Shown here one piece after another: positions 24,185-33,985 of a DNA stretch of 41,972 nucleotides. The notes beneath the pieces were generated by a model. It saw only the letters and a list, made by a program, of their open reading frames with translations. It was not told the DNA's origin and did not search any database. The DNA comes from Gammaproteobacteria bacterium. GTDB taxonomy: Bacteria; Pseudomonadota; Gammaproteobacteria; Steroidobacterales; XN24. A program made the position numbers and the translations under genes. The number at the start of each line of letters is the position of its first letter. Within the stretch, counting starts at the first letter, position 1. The stretch lies in assembly GCA_020341735.1 (NCBI GenBank), contig CP070833.1:963335-1005306 (forward strand), in the 5' to 3' direction.

Positions 24185-26908
24185 GTGTCTATCCTGACAG
24201 GAATTTTTGGCAGTCGTAACCAGCGACTGCTGAAGCAGTATGACCGTCTGGTGGCCAAAATCAACGCGCTCGAAGACGGGCTCAAGGCCCTCGATGACGA
24301 GGCGCTGGCCGCGAAGACGGTGGAATTCCGGGAACGGTTAGCGGGCGGCACCGATCTGGAGTCATTGTTGCCCGAGGCGTTCGCCTGTGTCCGCGAGTCG
24401 GGGCGACGGAGCCTCGGATTAAGGGCTTTTGATGTGCAGCTGCTTGGCGGAATGACGCTGCACCACGGAAAGATCTCCGAGATGCGGACCGGTGAAGGCA
24501 AGACCCTGGTCGCGACCCTCGCCGCCTATCTCAACGCGCTACCGGGCGACGGGGTGCACATCATCACGGTCAATGACTATCTGGCCGGACGCGACGCCGC
24601 CTGGATGGGGCCTCTGTTCGAGGCGCTGGGCCTCACGGTCGGCGTCATCCGCAGCGGCCAGGATCCCGAGGAGAAACGAGCCGCCTATGCGGCCGACATC
24701 ACCTATGGGACGAACAACGAATTCGGGTTCGATTACTTGCGTGACAACCTGGCATTCACGCTGGAGAACAGGGCTCAACGCGGTCTGAATTACGCCATCG
24801 TCGACGAGGTGGATTCGATCCTGATCGATGAGGCCAGAACGCCACTTATCATCTCCGGGCCCTCGGAGGACAGCATCGATGTCTATCTGCGGGTCAACAA
24901 ACTCATACCGCAGCTCAAGGCCCAGACGGAACCGGACGGACCGGGCGACTACAGCCCGGACGAGAAATCCAAGCAGGTGTATCTGACGGAGGATGGCCAG
25001 ATCAGGGTAGACGAGCTCATGCAGCGGTCGGGTCTGATCGGTGAGGGTGAGAGCCTTTACGACGCGAAAAACATCAGCTTAATGCAACAGGTGTCTGCGG
25101 CACTTCGGGCCCATGCCCTCTACCGCCGGGACGTCGAGTACCTTGTCAAGGATGGCGAGGTCGTTATCGTGGACGAGTTTACGGGGCGCACCATGCCCGG
25201 GCGAAGATGGTCCGACGGGCTGCATCAAGCCATCGAGGCGAAAGAGGGAGTGCAGGTCCGGCAGGAAAACCAGACCCTGGCGTCGATCACCTTCCAGAAT
25301 TATTTCCGCATGTACGGAAAGCTGGCGGGAATGACCGGCACGGCCGATACGGAAGCCTTCGAATTCCAGCAGATTTATGGACTCGAGGTCGTTGTCATCC
25401 CGACCCACATGCCAATGATTCGCGATGACGCGCCGGATCTCGTCTATCTGACCCAGAAGGACAAGTTCGGCGCCATCTTCGAGGACATCGAGGACTGCCA
25501 TAAGCGCGGTCAGCCAGTACTTGTCGGAACCACGTCCATCGAGACCTCAGAGTTGCTCTCCGGTTTTCTGAGAAAGAAGAAGATTCCGCACGAGGTTCTC
25601 AACGCCAAACAGCATGCGCGGGAAGCAGACATCGTTGCCCAGGCCGGCCGGCCCGGATCGATCACTATTGCTACCAACATGGCCGGTCGCGGTACCGATA
25701 TCGTTCTCGGCGGGAGCCTGGACGCCGAACTGGCGTCGCTACCGGAGGACGGAACCGCGGCCAAGGAGACGGCAGAGTCCGGCTGGAAAGAACGTCATCA
25801 GCAGGTCATCACCAATGGCGGCCTGCACATCATCGGTACCGAACGCCATGAATCCCGGCGTATCGATAACCAGCTGCGCGGGCGTTCGGGTCGCCAGGGC
25901 GACCCGGGGTCTAGTCGCTTCTACCTGTCGCTCGAAGACAACCTGATGAGAATCTTCGGCGAGCCGGAGAAGACCAAGGCGCTCTTGTCCCGGGTGGGAA
26001 TGCGCGAAGGGGAGGCGATCGAAAGCCGCCTCCTGAGTCGACAGATAGAGCGTGCCCAGCGCAAGGTCGAGGCGCACAACTTCGACATCCGGAAATCACT
26101 GCTGGAGTACGATGACGTCGCCAACGACCAGCGTACGGTCGTCTACGCCATGCGCACTGATCTGATGGCGGCGGAAGACGTGGCGGAGTGGGTCGAGGGC
26201 CTGAGGGAAGAAGTGCTCGATGTCGTCGTCGAAGAGTACGTCCCGCCGGAAAGTGTCGAGGAGCAATGGGACATTCAGGGCCTGGTCAAAACCCTGGAAA
26301 GCGACTTTGCGGCCCCCGTCGATATCGAACGGCAGCTGGCCGAGGACCACTCACTGGATGCGGATGGCATAAGGCAACGCGTGGCTGAACAGGTATCCGC
26401 GCGTTACGAGGAGAAAGTCGAGACCATCGGCGTCCCCGTGATGCGTCACTTTGAAAAGGCCGTCATGCTCCAGCAACTGGACACCCACTGGAAGGAGCAC
26501 CTGGCCGCGATGGATTATCTGCGGCAAGGCATACATTTGCGCGGCTATGCCCAGAAGAACCCCAAGCAGGAGTACAAGAGAGAGGCATTCCAGATGTTCT
26601 CGGACATGCTGGACCGGGTCAAGCGGGATACGATCAGCATCATCTGCCGGGTTCAGATCCGGACCGAGGAAGAAGTGGAAGCGATGGAACGTCAGCGCCG
26701 GGAGTCCACCCGACTGAAGTTCCAGCACGCCGATGCATCCTCCATAGGCAGTAACAGCGCCTCTCCCGCGACGCCGACCCAGAGGCCCGGTCCGGTCAGC
26801 GATCCCCAGACGCCGTTCGTACGCGAGGATCGCAAGGTTGGTCGTAATGAGCCGTGTCCCTGCGGATCGGGTAAGAAGTACAAGCACTGTCACGGAAGGC
26901 TCGGATAG
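24185..26908 (+). CDS. secA: Preprotein translocase ATPase SecA
   Basis: Motor ATPase of the Sec pathway, 907 residues (E. coli 901). GTG start at 24185 with AAGGAG upstream, giving [18 protein letters not shown], the expected N-terminus. Motifs: [13 protein letters not shown] (Walker A, about 100-112), [20 protein letters not shown] (DEVD Walker B), [24 protein letters not shown] in the preprotein-binding region as adjacent blocks, [25 protein letters not shown], and [23 protein letters not shown]. The C-terminal tail has the zinc finger [14 protein letters not shown], which binds SecB and phospholipid. Separated by 21 bases from the Nudix gene, the same order as secA-mutT in E. coli. Confidence 0.99.
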   Translation: MSILTGIFGSRNQRLLKQYDRLVAKINALEDGLKALDDEALAAKTVEFRERLAGGTDLESLLPEAFACVRESGRRSLGLRAFDVQLLGGMTLHHGKISEMRTGEGKTLVATLAAYLNALPGDGVHIITVNDYLAGRDAAWMGPLFEALGLTVGVIRSGQDPEEKRAAYAADITYGTNNEFGFDYLRDNLAFTLENRAQRGLNYAIVDEVDSILIDEARTPLIISGPSEDSIDVYLRVNKLIPQLKAQTEPDGPGDYSPDEKSKQVYLTEDGQIRVDELMQRSGLIGEGESLYDAKNISLMQQVSAALRAHALYRRDVEYLVKDGEVVIVDEFTGRTMPGRRWSDGLHQAIEAKEGVQVRQENQTLASITFQNYFRMYGKLAGMTGTADTEAFEFQQIYGLEVVVIPTHMPMIRDDAPDLVYLTQKDKFGAIFEDIEDCHKRGQPVLVGTTSIETSELLSGFLRKKKIPHEVLNAKQHAREADIVAQAGRPGSITIATNMAGRGTDIVLGGSLDAELASLPEDGTAAKETAESGWKERHQQVITNGGLHIIGTERHESRRIDNQLRGRSGRQGDPGSSRFYLSLEDNLMRIFGEPEKTKALLSRVGMREGEAIESRLLSRQIERAQRKVEAHNFDIRKSLLEYDDVANDQRTVVYAMRTDLMAAEDVAEWVEGLREEVLDVVVEEYVPPESVEEQWDIQGLVKTLESDFAAPVDIERQLAEDHSLDADGIRQRVAEQVSARYEEKVETIGVPVMRHFEKAVMLQQLDTHWKEHLAAMDYLRQGIHLRGYAQKNPKQEYKREAFQMFSDMLDRVKRDTISIICRVQIRTEEEVEAMERQRRESTRLKFQHADASSIGSNSASPATPTQRPGPVSDPQTPFVREDRKVGRNEPCPCGSGKKYKHCHGRLG

Positions 26909-26929
26909 AGTCCACGGCGGAACCGCGCC

Positions 26930-27886
26930 TTGGAAACGGCCAAACCAGTTATCCACGTCGTCGCCGGCGTTCTCGCAGACCGCAATGGCAGGGTGTTGAT
27001 CGCCCAGCGTCCCGCCGGTAAGCATCTGGCGGGCAGCTGGGAGTTTCCCGGCGGTAAGTCGGCGCCGCAGGAATCTTCGCTCGAAGCGCTGCGTCGAGAG
27101 TTGTCCGAGGAACTCGGCGTCCAGACCCGGCAGGCCAGGCCCCTGATCCGCTACCGTCACGCCTACCCGGAATTCGCAGTGGACCTGGATGTCTGGCGGG
27201 TGGAATCCTGGAGCGGGGAGCCCAGGAGTCTAGAGGGCCAGGCGCTGGACTGGGTTATGCCCAATCAGCTGATGGAGCATGACCTCCTCCCCGCAGATCG
27301 GCCGGTCGCGTTGGCACTGCTGTTGCCCGAAAGCTACCTGATAACCGGCACGATCGGGTCCGATGACGAGCTTCGGATGCGGCTGGGGGCCGCCCTGGAG
27401 CGAGGCGCCAAGCTGGTTCAGTTGCGTGTGCCGAACACAACTCGCCCGGACCTGGAGCGGCTCGCCGGCATCGCGGCGGCCGACACTTCAGCCTGCAGCT
27501 GCTCGCTGCTGATCAACGGTGAACCGCGGGCTGCATACGAGGTTGCTCGCCAGGTGCATGCGGCGGGGATTCACGTTCCGTCACGCTACTTATCCGCCAT
27601 CCCCAGCCGTCCGGTGCCCGAGTCTGCCCTAATGGGCGCGTCGGTTCACAACGCGTCGGAACTGGCGGATGCCGTCAGGTTGCGCGCCGACTTCGCCGTC
27701 CTGGGTCCGGTGCTCGCCACGGCTTCACACCCTGATGCGCCTACGCTGGGCTGGCAAGGGTTCGAGAGACTCGTTAGCGGTCAGCCACTGCCTGTCTATG
27801 CGCTTGGTGGCGTCAGCGAAGCCCACCTCCATTTGGCCTGGAAAGCGGGTGCCCAGGGCGTGGCAGGTATTTCCGCATTCTGGTAG
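26930..27886 (+). CDS. mutT: Nudix hydrolase MutT fused to a ThiE-like domain
   Basis: A two-domain protein of 318 residues. Residues about 6-130 are a MutT-type Nudix domain with an intact Nudix box: GGKSAPQESSLEALRRELSEELGV (positions G, E, REL and EE all present), which hydrolyses 8-oxo-dGTP to keep it out of DNA. From about 135 there is a TIM-barrel domain related to thiamine-phosphate synthase (RLGAALERGAKLVQLR, HVPSRYL, GASVHNASELADA, FAVLGPVLATASHP, VYALGGVSEAHL, GAQGVAGISAFW). Such fusions are common in non-enteric gammaproteobacteria; the role of the ThiE-like half is unknown. The only early start is TTG at 26930 with GGCGGA upstream. Convergent with the yacG group. Confidence 0.92.
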   Translation: METAKPVIHVVAGVLADRNGRVLIAQRPAGKHLAGSWEFPGGKSAPQESSLEALRRELSEELGVQTRQARPLIRYRHAYPEFAVDLDVWRVESWSGEPRSLEGQALDWVMPNQLMEHDLLPADRPVALALLLPESYLITGTIGSDDELRMRLGAALERGAKLVQLRVPNTTRPDLERLAGIAAADTSACSCSLLINGEPRAAYEVARQVHAAGIHVPSRYLSAIPSRPVPESALMGASVHNASELADAVRLRADFAVLGPVLATASHPDAPTLGWQGFERLVSGQPLPVYALGGVSEAHLHLAWKAGAQGVAGISAFW

Positions 27887-28011
27887 TTGAGGCCAGCACC
27901 GCTACGTGAATCTCCGGCTCCTGCCTCGGGCGCAGAGTAATAGGTGAGCGCGATCACGATCGCCGTGGCGATAAGCGCGATGATCAGCCATTTGAAGAAT
28001 CGCAAAGACAT
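27796..28011 (-). CDS. Possible small membrane protein, hypothetical
   Basis: A 71-codon frame beginning 20 bases after yacG and in the same direction. Residues about 5-25 (FFKWLIIALIATAIVIALTYY) form a clean single transmembrane segment after a short basic start MSLRFFK. The first 40 codons use mostly G or C in the third position, like neighbouring genes. There is no clear ribosome binding site, and the last 30 codons are antisense to the end of the Nudix-ThiE gene, so the C-terminus may be meaningless. I recognise no family. It could be a real short membrane protein at the end of the coaE-zapD-yacG operon or a chance frame. Confidence 0.4.
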   Translation of the reverse strand: MSLRFFKWLIIALIATAIVIALTYYSAPEAGAGDSRSGAGLNYQNAEIPATPWAPAFQAKWRWASLTPPSA

Positions 28012-28031
28012 TGGGGAAATCCGCGGCCAGA

Positions 28032-28244
28032 TCAGTCCCGGACCAGGACAGGGTCGTTCCCGGTCTCCTCGCCTGGCGCTTCCTCGTCACCCGGAATGCC
28101 CCGTTCTTCGGTAAACCATGCGCCGAGGTCGAGCATCCGGCATCGCTCACTGCAGAACGGACGCCACTTCGCTTCCATTGTCCAGTGGACCGGATCGCCG
28201 CAGGTGGGGCAGAGCACAGTCGTGATATCGCGCGGCTCGGTCAT
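28032..28244 (-). CDS. yacG: DNA gyrase inhibitor YacG (zinc-finger protein)
   Basis: A 70-residue zinc-binding protein. Four cysteines in a C-x2-C ... C-x3-C arrangement: [10 protein letters not shown], then [23 protein letters not shown], which is the YacG signature. In E. coli YacG binds GyrB and inhibits gyrase. I take the start at ATG 28244, four bases after the zapD stop, giving the usual length (65 in E. coli). An upstream in-frame ATG at 28280 would overlap zapD and add 12 residues. Order coaE-zapD-yacG is conserved with E. coli. The acidic C-terminus ([13 protein letters not shown]) is also typical. Confidence 0.93.
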   Translation of the reverse strand: MTEPRDITTVLCPTCGDPVHWTMEAKWRPFCSERCRMLDLGAWFTEERGIPGDEEAPGEETGNDPVLVRD

Positions 28245-28248
28245 TTCG

Positions 28249-29052
28249 TCAACAGCAGGCGAGCACGAAACTGATGTCATCCCCGGTCTGCACCGGACGT
28301 TCCCCGATGCCCACCCAGTTGAGGAATCGGATCGTGAATCTATGCTGACTGCCGCTGATCTCAGGATAGACCTCGCACGGCGCCGGCATGGTCACCCTCA
28401 GTAGCTGTGCTGGCGTGCCTCTCTCGAGTGCATGCTGGAAAAGTCCGTGCCTCGCGACCTGTGGCTGGCCCTGAGCGGATTCCCGAGTCAGCCAGAGCAC
28501 CTGGGCGACGGAGTCGCACAGGGGCTTGATCGCCCTGAACCAGAGCTGGAAGTCCCCCACACGCTGCTCGTACGGCAGGCTGAGCCAGTGCTTGAAATCG
28601 GGCAGGTCAAACTCGCAAGTCCCGCCGGGTATCGCGCTGCGGTGTTTGATGGCGCTCAGGAACTCCGACTCTTTCAGAGGCTGGGCGTAGTGAGCACCGA
28701 CGTCCGCCAGCTGGGCACGGAGGTCCGAGACGCGTTCCAGAAGAGTCTCCAGGCGGGGCTTGTCCACGCCAGGACGGCTGACATAGGGTGCCAGCTGAGC
28801 CGCCTGACGCTCGAGCTCCTTGAGCACTTCGCCGCGGATGTCGCCACGGCCAAGAATGGTCAGGATCTCGAGCAGGCTCCCGATGGCGGCCCGACTGCTC
28901 CACGTGGAGGCCTGTAAGGAATGATGGTTGGCTTGCTGGGCCAGGAACTCCATGCGCAGGAATGTGCGCATCCGCTCTGCGAGCGGCTGCTCGTAAGTGA
29001 CTGTTCCTGCTGCCTCGTCAACCCTCGGCGCGTTGGCCGCTTGAGCGTTCAT
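28249..29052 (-). CDS. zapD: Z-ring-associated protein ZapD
   Basis: A 267-residue cytoplasmic protein (E. coli 247) that crosslinks FtsZ filaments through the FtsZ tail. Family features: [18 protein letters not shown] near residue 20, then helices with [36 protein letters not shown], and the C-terminal beta domain with [18 protein letters not shown]. Start chosen at ATG 29052, with GGAG ten bases upstream; the TTG at 29067 in the same frame is less likely. It lies between coaE and yacG. Its partner FtsZ is also encoded in this window. Confidence 0.95.
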   Translation of the reverse strand: MNAQAANAPRVDEAAGTVTYEQPLAERMRTFLRMEFLAQQANHHSLQASTWSSRAAIGSLLEILTILGRGDIRGEVLKELERQAAQLAPYVSRPGVDKPRLETLLERVSDLRAQLADVGAHYAQPLKESEFLSAIKHRSAIPGGTCEFDLPDFKHWLSLPYEQRVGDFQLWFRAIKPLCDSVAQVLWLTRESAQGQPQVARHGLFQHALERGTPAQLLRVTMPAPCEVYPEISGSQHRFTIRFLNWVGIGERPVQTGDDISFVLACC

Positions 29053-29078
29053 GGGGACATTCTCCAACAGCCGTCCGA

Positions 29079-29744
29079 TTACGGCAAACGAAGGCCCCGA
29101 GCGGAGAAATTACCGCTCCCGGCAATATCCCGGTAAAAAGCATCGAGTATCGCCACGAGAGCGGGCAATTCAGCCGCGTCGCCGTCGTTGACGATCACGT
29201 CATCCGCCGCGGCCAGCCGCCGGGCGCGAACCGCCTGGGATGCGAGGATCTTTTCGGCGGACGCCGTCGTTTCGCTGTCTCGTGACCTGAGTCTCGACAC
29301 TTGCAGGTGCTCCGGGCAGTCGACTACGAGTACCCGGTGCACCGTGTCCTGCAACCCCGTTTCGACCAGCAATGGGATCACATGGATCTGGTAGATGCCC
29401 CCCGCCTGCCTGGACTGTCGGGCAACTTCCTCGAGTATGAGCGGGTGGAGTATCGACTCCAGGCGTTTCCGATCGGCCTCGTCGGCGAAGATCCGTTCCC
29501 TCAGCCGGGCGCGATCCAGCGACCCATCCTCCGCCACTACCGCCGGCCCGAATTCAGCGGCGACTCTTTGCAATCCGACGGATCCGGGCGCCACGACCTC
29601 CCGGGCGACTATGTCCGTGTCGATGACCGGTACCCCTGCGTCCGCAAACAATGCCGCTACGGTGGATTTCCCCGAAGCGATACCGCCGGTCAACCCGACC
29701 AGCATTGGACGCGGGGCGGATCGGTCACGATCGGACTTCGTCAT
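29079..29744 (-). CDS. coaE: Dephospho-CoA kinase
   Basis: P-loop kinase of 221 residues performing the last step of coenzyme A synthesis, phosphorylation of the 3'-OH of dephospho-CoA. Walker A GLTGGIASGKSTVA at residues about 17-30; then DTDIVAREVVAPGS (substrate site), HPLI, and IPLLVETG with VVDCPEHLQVSRLRSRD. Length matches the family (about 200-210) apart from a slightly longer N-terminus. Begins four bases after the pilD stop, a linkage known from pseudomonads and others. Confidence 0.97.
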   Translation of the reverse strand: MTKSDRDRSAPRPMLVGLTGGIASGKSTVAALFADAGVPVIDTDIVAREVVAPGSVGLQRVAAEFGPAVVAEDGSLDRARLRERIFADEADRKRLESILHPLILEEVARQSRQAGGIYQIHVIPLLVETGLQDTVHRVLVVDCPEHLQVSRLRSRDSETTASAEKILASQAVRARRLAAADDVIVNDGDAAELPALVAILDAFYRDIAGSGNFSARGLRLP

Positions 29745-29748
29745 TCGC

Positions 29749-30642
29749 CTAGCGTAGACCAGAGAAACTCAGGTAGGCGCTCATGATGTTCTCGCCCCAC
29801 ATCAGGCTGATCCAGCCAGCTGCCGCCAGAAACGGGCCGAAAGGGATCGGAGTCTGGGAACGCTTACCGCTCATGGCGAGCGCAATGCCGCCGACGATGG
29901 CGCCGACGAGCGCTGACAGGACGATTGTCAGCGGGAGGTACTGCCAGCCGAGCCATGCGCCGATGGCCGCCAGCAATTTGAAGTCGCCGTAGCCCATGCC
30001 TTCTTTCCCGGTGATGATCCGGAACAGGTGATAGACCGACCAGAGGCTGAGATAGCCTGCAGCGGCACCGATCACTGCGTCCGCTAACGGCGGAAAAACC
30101 GGTTGGCCGTTCGCCTTCAATACGCTCAGGCTGACCAAAAGTCCTAACCACAGCAAGGGTAGGGTGATGGCGTCCGGCAGCAGTTTGGTATCGAGGTCGA
30201 TACCGGAGAGGGCGACCAGCGACCAGGTAAAAACGAGCGCGAAAAGAGTGCTCATGTGAGCTCCCATCTGCCACGCTATGGCCGCCGATAACACACCGGT
30301 GACCAGTTCCACCAGCGGGTAGCGCATAGGAATCCCCGACCGGCAAGCGGAGCACTTCCCCCCCAGGACCAGGTAGCTGATGACCGGGATGTTCTCAATA
30401 GCCGTGATCTGGTGGCCACATTTCGGGCAGCGGGACCGCGGCACGATCAGGTTGAAGCGGTCGGTAGGCTGAACGTGTTCGCCACCCGTCAGCTCTGCGC
30501 ATTGGGCTTTCCAGTTGCGCTCGAGCATCTCGGGCAGGCGATATATGACGACGTTGAGGAAACTGCCGACCATCAGGCCAAGCAGGAACACGAGGCCGAT
30601 GAATACCGGCTGATTTCGGGTGAGGACGTCTAGGAGCTCCAC
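29749..30642 (-). CDS. pilD: Prepilin peptidase/N-methyltransferase PilD
   Basis: Inner-membrane aspartic protease of 297 residues that cleaves and N-methylates type IV prepilins and pseudopilins. N-terminal methyltransferase region GSFLNVVIYRLPEML, with a zinc site CPKCGH ... CSACRSG (four cysteines at about 72-101). Catalytic aspartates lie in SGIDLDTKLLPD and GYGDFKLLAAIGAWLGW (the GxGD motif). About seven to eight membrane segments. Start is GTG at 30642. Its substrate PilA is encoded upstream in the same strand block. Follows pilC after 80 bases. Confidence 0.97.
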   Translation of the reverse strand: MELLDVLTRNQPVFIGLVFLLGLMVGSFLNVVIYRLPEMLERNWKAQCAELTGGEHVQPTDRFNLIVPRSRCPKCGHQITAIENIPVISYLVLGGKCSACRSGIPMRYPLVELVTGVLSAAIAWQMGAHMSTLFALVFTWSLVALSGIDLDTKLLPDAITLPLLWLGLLVSLSVLKANGQPVFPPLADAVIGAAAGYLSLWSVYHLFRIITGKEGMGYGDFKLLAAIGAWLGWQYLPLTIVLSALVGAIVGGIALAMSGKRSQTPIPFGPFLAAAGWISLMWGENIMSAYLSFSGLR

Positions 30643-30722
30643 GCGATGGCCGTCTCAGGTGTGTTTTGCGATCGCTGTTCGGGAACCGGCCAGGACCTGA
30701 GGACGGCCTGGGCGGTCATGTC

Positions 30723-31940
30723 TTATATGACTGCTCCGAGCTTGAAGATCGGCAGGTACATGGCGACGACGAGGCCACCGACGAGTATGCCGAGGATGGC
30801 CATGATCGCCGGCTCCAGGAGACTGCTGAGGTTGTCCACCATCGCGTCAACCTCTGCTTCGTAGAAATCCGCAACCTTGGCGCACATGTCATCCAGGGAA
30901 CCCGACTCCTCACCCACCGCCACCATCTGGACGACCATGTTGGGAAACAGATCGGTGGCCTCCATGGCGCGCTGCAGCCTCTGGCCGGTCGCCACTTCCT
31001 CACGAATCATCAGGACGCCTTCCTGGTAGACGATGTTGCCCGTCGCTCCGGCGACTGATTCGAGCGCTTCGACCAGGGGCACGCCGGCGGCGAACATCGT
31101 CGACAGCGTTCTGGCATAGCGTGCGATCGCGGCCTTGCGCAGAATTTCGCCCACGATGGGAATCTTCAGCTGGGTTCTGTCGAGAAAATGCGCGAATTTT
31201 GGCGAGCGCTTCTTGAAGAAGATCAGGGCTGCGATCGTCCCGACCACGCCAATGAGAATGGCCCAGCCCTTGGTGCGGACGAACAGGGACAGGTCGACGA
31301 CCATCCGCGTGAAACTGGGCAGGTCGGCGCCGAAACTCTGAAACAGGGTCTCGAATGTAGGGATAACGTAGATCAAAAGGATGGCCGTTACGATAATTGC
31401 CACCGCAACGACCGCCATCGGGTAAGTCAGGGCCTTCTTGATCTTTTTCTTGATCGCTTCGGTCTTCTCCTTGTACGTGGCGATCTTGTCCAGCAGTGTC
31501 TCAAGGGCACCGGACTGCTCACCGGCCTGCACCAGGTTGACGAACAACTCATCGAAATACACAGGGTGTTTGGCCAGGGATTCGGCCAGCGTGGCGCCCC
31601 CCTCGATGTCTGTTTTGATCGCCATGATGAGCTTCTGCATGCTCTGGTTCTCGTGGCCTGCGCCGACTATGTCGAAGGCCTGAACGAGAGGAATTCCGGC
31701 CGCCATCATGGTCGCCAGCTGACGGCTGAAGATCGCGATGTCCTCAGTCGTGATCTTTTGCGCGGTCTGGAAGAGAGTGGACTGCTTCCTGATCCGCGTG
31801 GGCACCAGGCCCTGACGCCGCAGGGTGGCACGGACAGCGGCCTCGTTGGCGGCCATGGTCTTGCCCTTGACCCGCGTCCCGCGAACGTCTTTCGCCTCCC
31901 AGTTAAACGGAGACTGTTTTGCAACTGCGGTTTCAGCCAT
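30723..31940 (-). CDS. pilC: Type IV pilus inner-membrane platform protein PilC
   Basis: Polytopic GspF-family protein of 405 residues on which the PilB motor acts. An N-terminal FNWEAKDVRGTRVKG motif precedes two repeated GspF domains, each with a cytoplasmic helical bundle and membrane segments. Conserved FSRQLATMMAAGIPLVQA appears in the first repeat, and YARTLSTMFAAGVPLVEALE with GNIVYQEG in the second. The C-terminal hydrophobic segment is MAILGILVGGLVVAMYLPIF. Length equals P. aeruginosa PilC (406). 40 bases downstream of pilB. Confidence 0.97.
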   Translation of the reverse strand: MAETAVAKQSPFNWEAKDVRGTRVKGKTMAANEAAVRATLRRQGLVPTRIRKQSTLFQTAQKITTEDIAIFSRQLATMMAAGIPLVQAFDIVGAGHENQSMQKLIMAIKTDIEGGATLAESLAKHPVYFDELFVNLVQAGEQSGALETLLDKIATYKEKTEAIKKKIKKALTYPMAVVAVAIIVTAILLIYVIPTFETLFQSFGADLPSFTRMVVDLSLFVRTKGWAILIGVVGTIAALIFFKKRSPKFAHFLDRTQLKIPIVGEILRKAAIARYARTLSTMFAAGVPLVEALESVAGATGNIVYQEGVLMIREEVATGQRLQRAMEATDLFPNMVVQMVAVGEESGSLDDMCAKVADFYEAEVDAMVDNLSSLLEPAIMAILGILVGGLVVAMYLPIFKLGAVI

Positions 31941-31980
31941 ACCTATCGCATCCTGATATGTTCAGACCCGCCCGGGGCCT

Positions 31981-33702
31981 TTAATCAACGGTGACCCGAT
32001 TAACTTCTTCCAGGCTGGTGATGCCGTCTTTAACCTTCTGAAGTCCCGCACGGCGCAGGTCCCATGCGCCCTCCATGGCAGCCTGCTCGGCGATCTGCAT
32101 GGCGTTGCCGCCGTCCATGATGAGCCGCCCAAGTTCTTCGCTGACCTTGACGACCTGATAGACGCCCACCCGACCCTTGTATCCGTCGGTACACTGGTTG
32201 CACCCTACGGGCCCGAAGATCTTCAGCCCTTCCTCGATCTCTTCCTCTGCGAAGCCTTCTTTAACAAGCGCGTCGGCCGGGATATCTTTATGTTGCTTGC
32301 AGTTGTTACACAACCTGCGGGCCAGCCGCTGGGCGATGATCAGGCTGACCGATGACGCGATCGCATACGGTTTAACCCCCATGTCGACCAGCCTGGTCAG
32401 CGTCTTGGGCGCGTCATTCGTATGCACGGTAGACAATACGAGATGGCCGGTCTGGGCCGCCTTGATCGCGATCTCAGCCGTCTCGAGATCGCGGATCTCG
32501 CCGACCATGATAATGTCCGGATCTTGCCGGAGAAATGCGCGCAAGGCCGATGCGAAGGTAAGCCCGACCTTCGGATGGACGTTGACCTGATTGACGCCCG
32601 GCATGTTGATTTCCGCCGGGTCCTCGGCGGTGGAGATGTTCCTGTCCTCTGTATTGAGAATGTTCAGGCCGGTGTACAGCGACACGGTCTTGCCGCTGCC
32701 CGTTGGTCCCGTCACGAGGATCATTCCGTACGGTTTGGCCAGGGCCTCCAGATAAAGCTCTTTCTGGAAATCCTCGTAGCCCAGGACGTCGATGCCGAGC
32801 CTGGCGCTGCTGGGGTCCAGAATACGCAGGACGATCTTTTCGCCGAACAGAGTCGGGCAAGTGCTGACGCGGAAATCGATCGCCCGGTTCTTCGATAGCT
32901 TTAATTTGATCCGGCCATCCTGCGGGATGCGCCGCTCGGCGATGTCCAGTCGGGACATGACCTTTATACGGGCAGCGACCTTGGCGGACAGGGCTACCGG
33001 CGGCCTCGCCAATTCTTTCAGCACGCCGTCCATCCGGGTCCTGACCCGGAATGAGTGTTCGTAAGGCTCGAAGTGGATATCCGATGCGCCCTTCTTGATT
33101 GCGTCCAGCAGGACCTTGTTGACGAAGCGCACGACGGGCGCGTCTTCTACGTCGGCTCGGGTGATGTCTTCCGATTCATCCAGGTCATCACTCGATACGT
33201 CAAGATTGTCGAGATCGAAGTCCTCATCCTCCAGCGACGAGAACGTGGTGTCGACGGCCTCCATGGCCTTGTCGACCGCCTCCTGTAGTTTGTCGTCCTC
33301 CACCACGACGGCTTCAACCGCCATGCTGGTCTGAAACTTGATTTCGTCGACGGCTTGCAGGTTGGTCGGGTCCGAGAGTCCGACGAACAGCTTTCTGCCA
33401 CGGGTGTAGAGGGGCAGGACCCGATGCTTCTCAAGCAGGCCCTGGTTGACCAGACGCACGGACTCCAGGTCCACGTCCAGGCAGTCAAGGTCGATAATGG
33501 GGACGCCGAATTCGTGGCACGCGGCGAGCGCAATATCGCGGGGATCTGCGATCTGGTGATTGACCAGATAGGACACCAGCGAAACCTTTTCCTTCTTGGC
33601 GTCGCCGGTAGCCGCCTGCAGGGCGTCTTCCTCGATAACGCCCTCCTGCACGAGCCTTCTCGGCAGTCCACGCAGCTTGATGTCGGTTACGGTAGCCACC
33701 AT
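31981..33702 (-). CDS. pilB: Type IV pilus extension ATPase PilB
   Basis: Hexameric GspE-family motor of 573 residues. N-terminal MshEN-type domains (RRLVQEGVIEEDAL, FGVPIIDLDCLDVD), a domain with FEPYEHSFRVRTRMDGVL, Walker A GPTGSGKTVSLYTGL, Asp box/Walker B region DPDIIMVGEIRDLETAEIA, His box TGHLVLSTVHTNDA, and a zinc site formed by CNNC and CNQC around FGPVG. I favour ATG 33702 (MVATVTDIKLRG) because AGGA lies nine bases upstream and the length before RRLV fits relatives. ATG 33732, in the same frame, would add ten residues with no ribosome binding site. Confidence 0.97.
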   Translation of the reverse strand: MVATVTDIKLRGLPRRLVQEGVIEEDALQAATGDAKKEKVSLVSYLVNHQIADPRDIALAACHEFGVPIIDLDCLDVDLESVRLVNQGLLEKHRVLPLYTRGRKLFVGLSDPTNLQAVDEIKFQTSMAVEAVVVEDDKLQEAVDKAMEAVDTTFSSLEDEDFDLDNLDVSSDDLDESEDITRADVEDAPVVRFVNKVLLDAIKKGASDIHFEPYEHSFRVRTRMDGVLKELARPPVALSAKVAARIKVMSRLDIAERRIPQDGRIKLKLSKNRAIDFRVSTCPTLFGEKIVLRILDPSSARLGIDVLGYEDFQKELYLEALAKPYGMILVTGPTGSGKTVSLYTGLNILNTEDRNISTAEDPAEINMPGVNQVNVHPKVGLTFASALRAFLRQDPDIIMVGEIRDLETAEIAIKAAQTGHLVLSTVHTNDAPKTLTRLVDMGVKPYAIASSVSLIIAQRLARRLCNNCKQHKDIPADALVKEGFAEEEIEEGLKIFGPVGCNQCTDGYKGRVGVYQVVKVSEELGRLIMDGGNAMQIAEQAAMEGAWDLRRAGLQKVKDGITSLEEVNRVTVD

Positions 33703-33753
33703 CGCAGTTGATCCTGGATGTTGATCCTTCATCAGTTTTTGCAGCTTAAATCC

Positions 33754-33782
33754 CTATGTCATTGAAAAGACGAGGGAGTCAA
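33754..33782 (-). promoter_or_regulatory. Weak candidate pilB promoter
   Basis: On the minus strand TTGACT (33782-33777), 17 bases, ACATAG (33759-33754). The -35 is good and the -10 poor. It falls between the pilA terminator and pilB, where a promoter is needed if that terminator is efficient. Treat as tentative. Confidence 0.25.
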
Positions 33783-33863
33783 GCGCCGGTTTTTCCAAGT
33801 CGCCTGATCCGGAGTCTACCCCACGTGGGCGTGGTTTCAAATGGAACAGGCGCACATTTTGTC

Positions 33864-33894
33864 AAAAAAAGGCGCCGTCCGTCCGGACGGCGCC
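33864..33894 (-). terminator. Intrinsic terminator of pilA
   Basis: Minus-strand RNA forms GGCGCCGTCC-GGAC-GGACGGCGCC, a perfect 10-bp GC-rich stem with a 4-base loop (33894-33871), followed at once by seven T's (33870-33864). It lies about 90 bases after the pilA stop codon and should make pilA a monocistronic message, separating the abundant pilin transcript from pilB. Confidence 0.92.
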
Positions 33895-33985
33895 CCTGTC
33901 TTTGTGTCGAGTGATCAGGCCTCCGAGTTACCCCGGGCGCTATGCCCGCGTCGTCCGTTGCCCAACCATTCTCTAGCGGCCGTCA

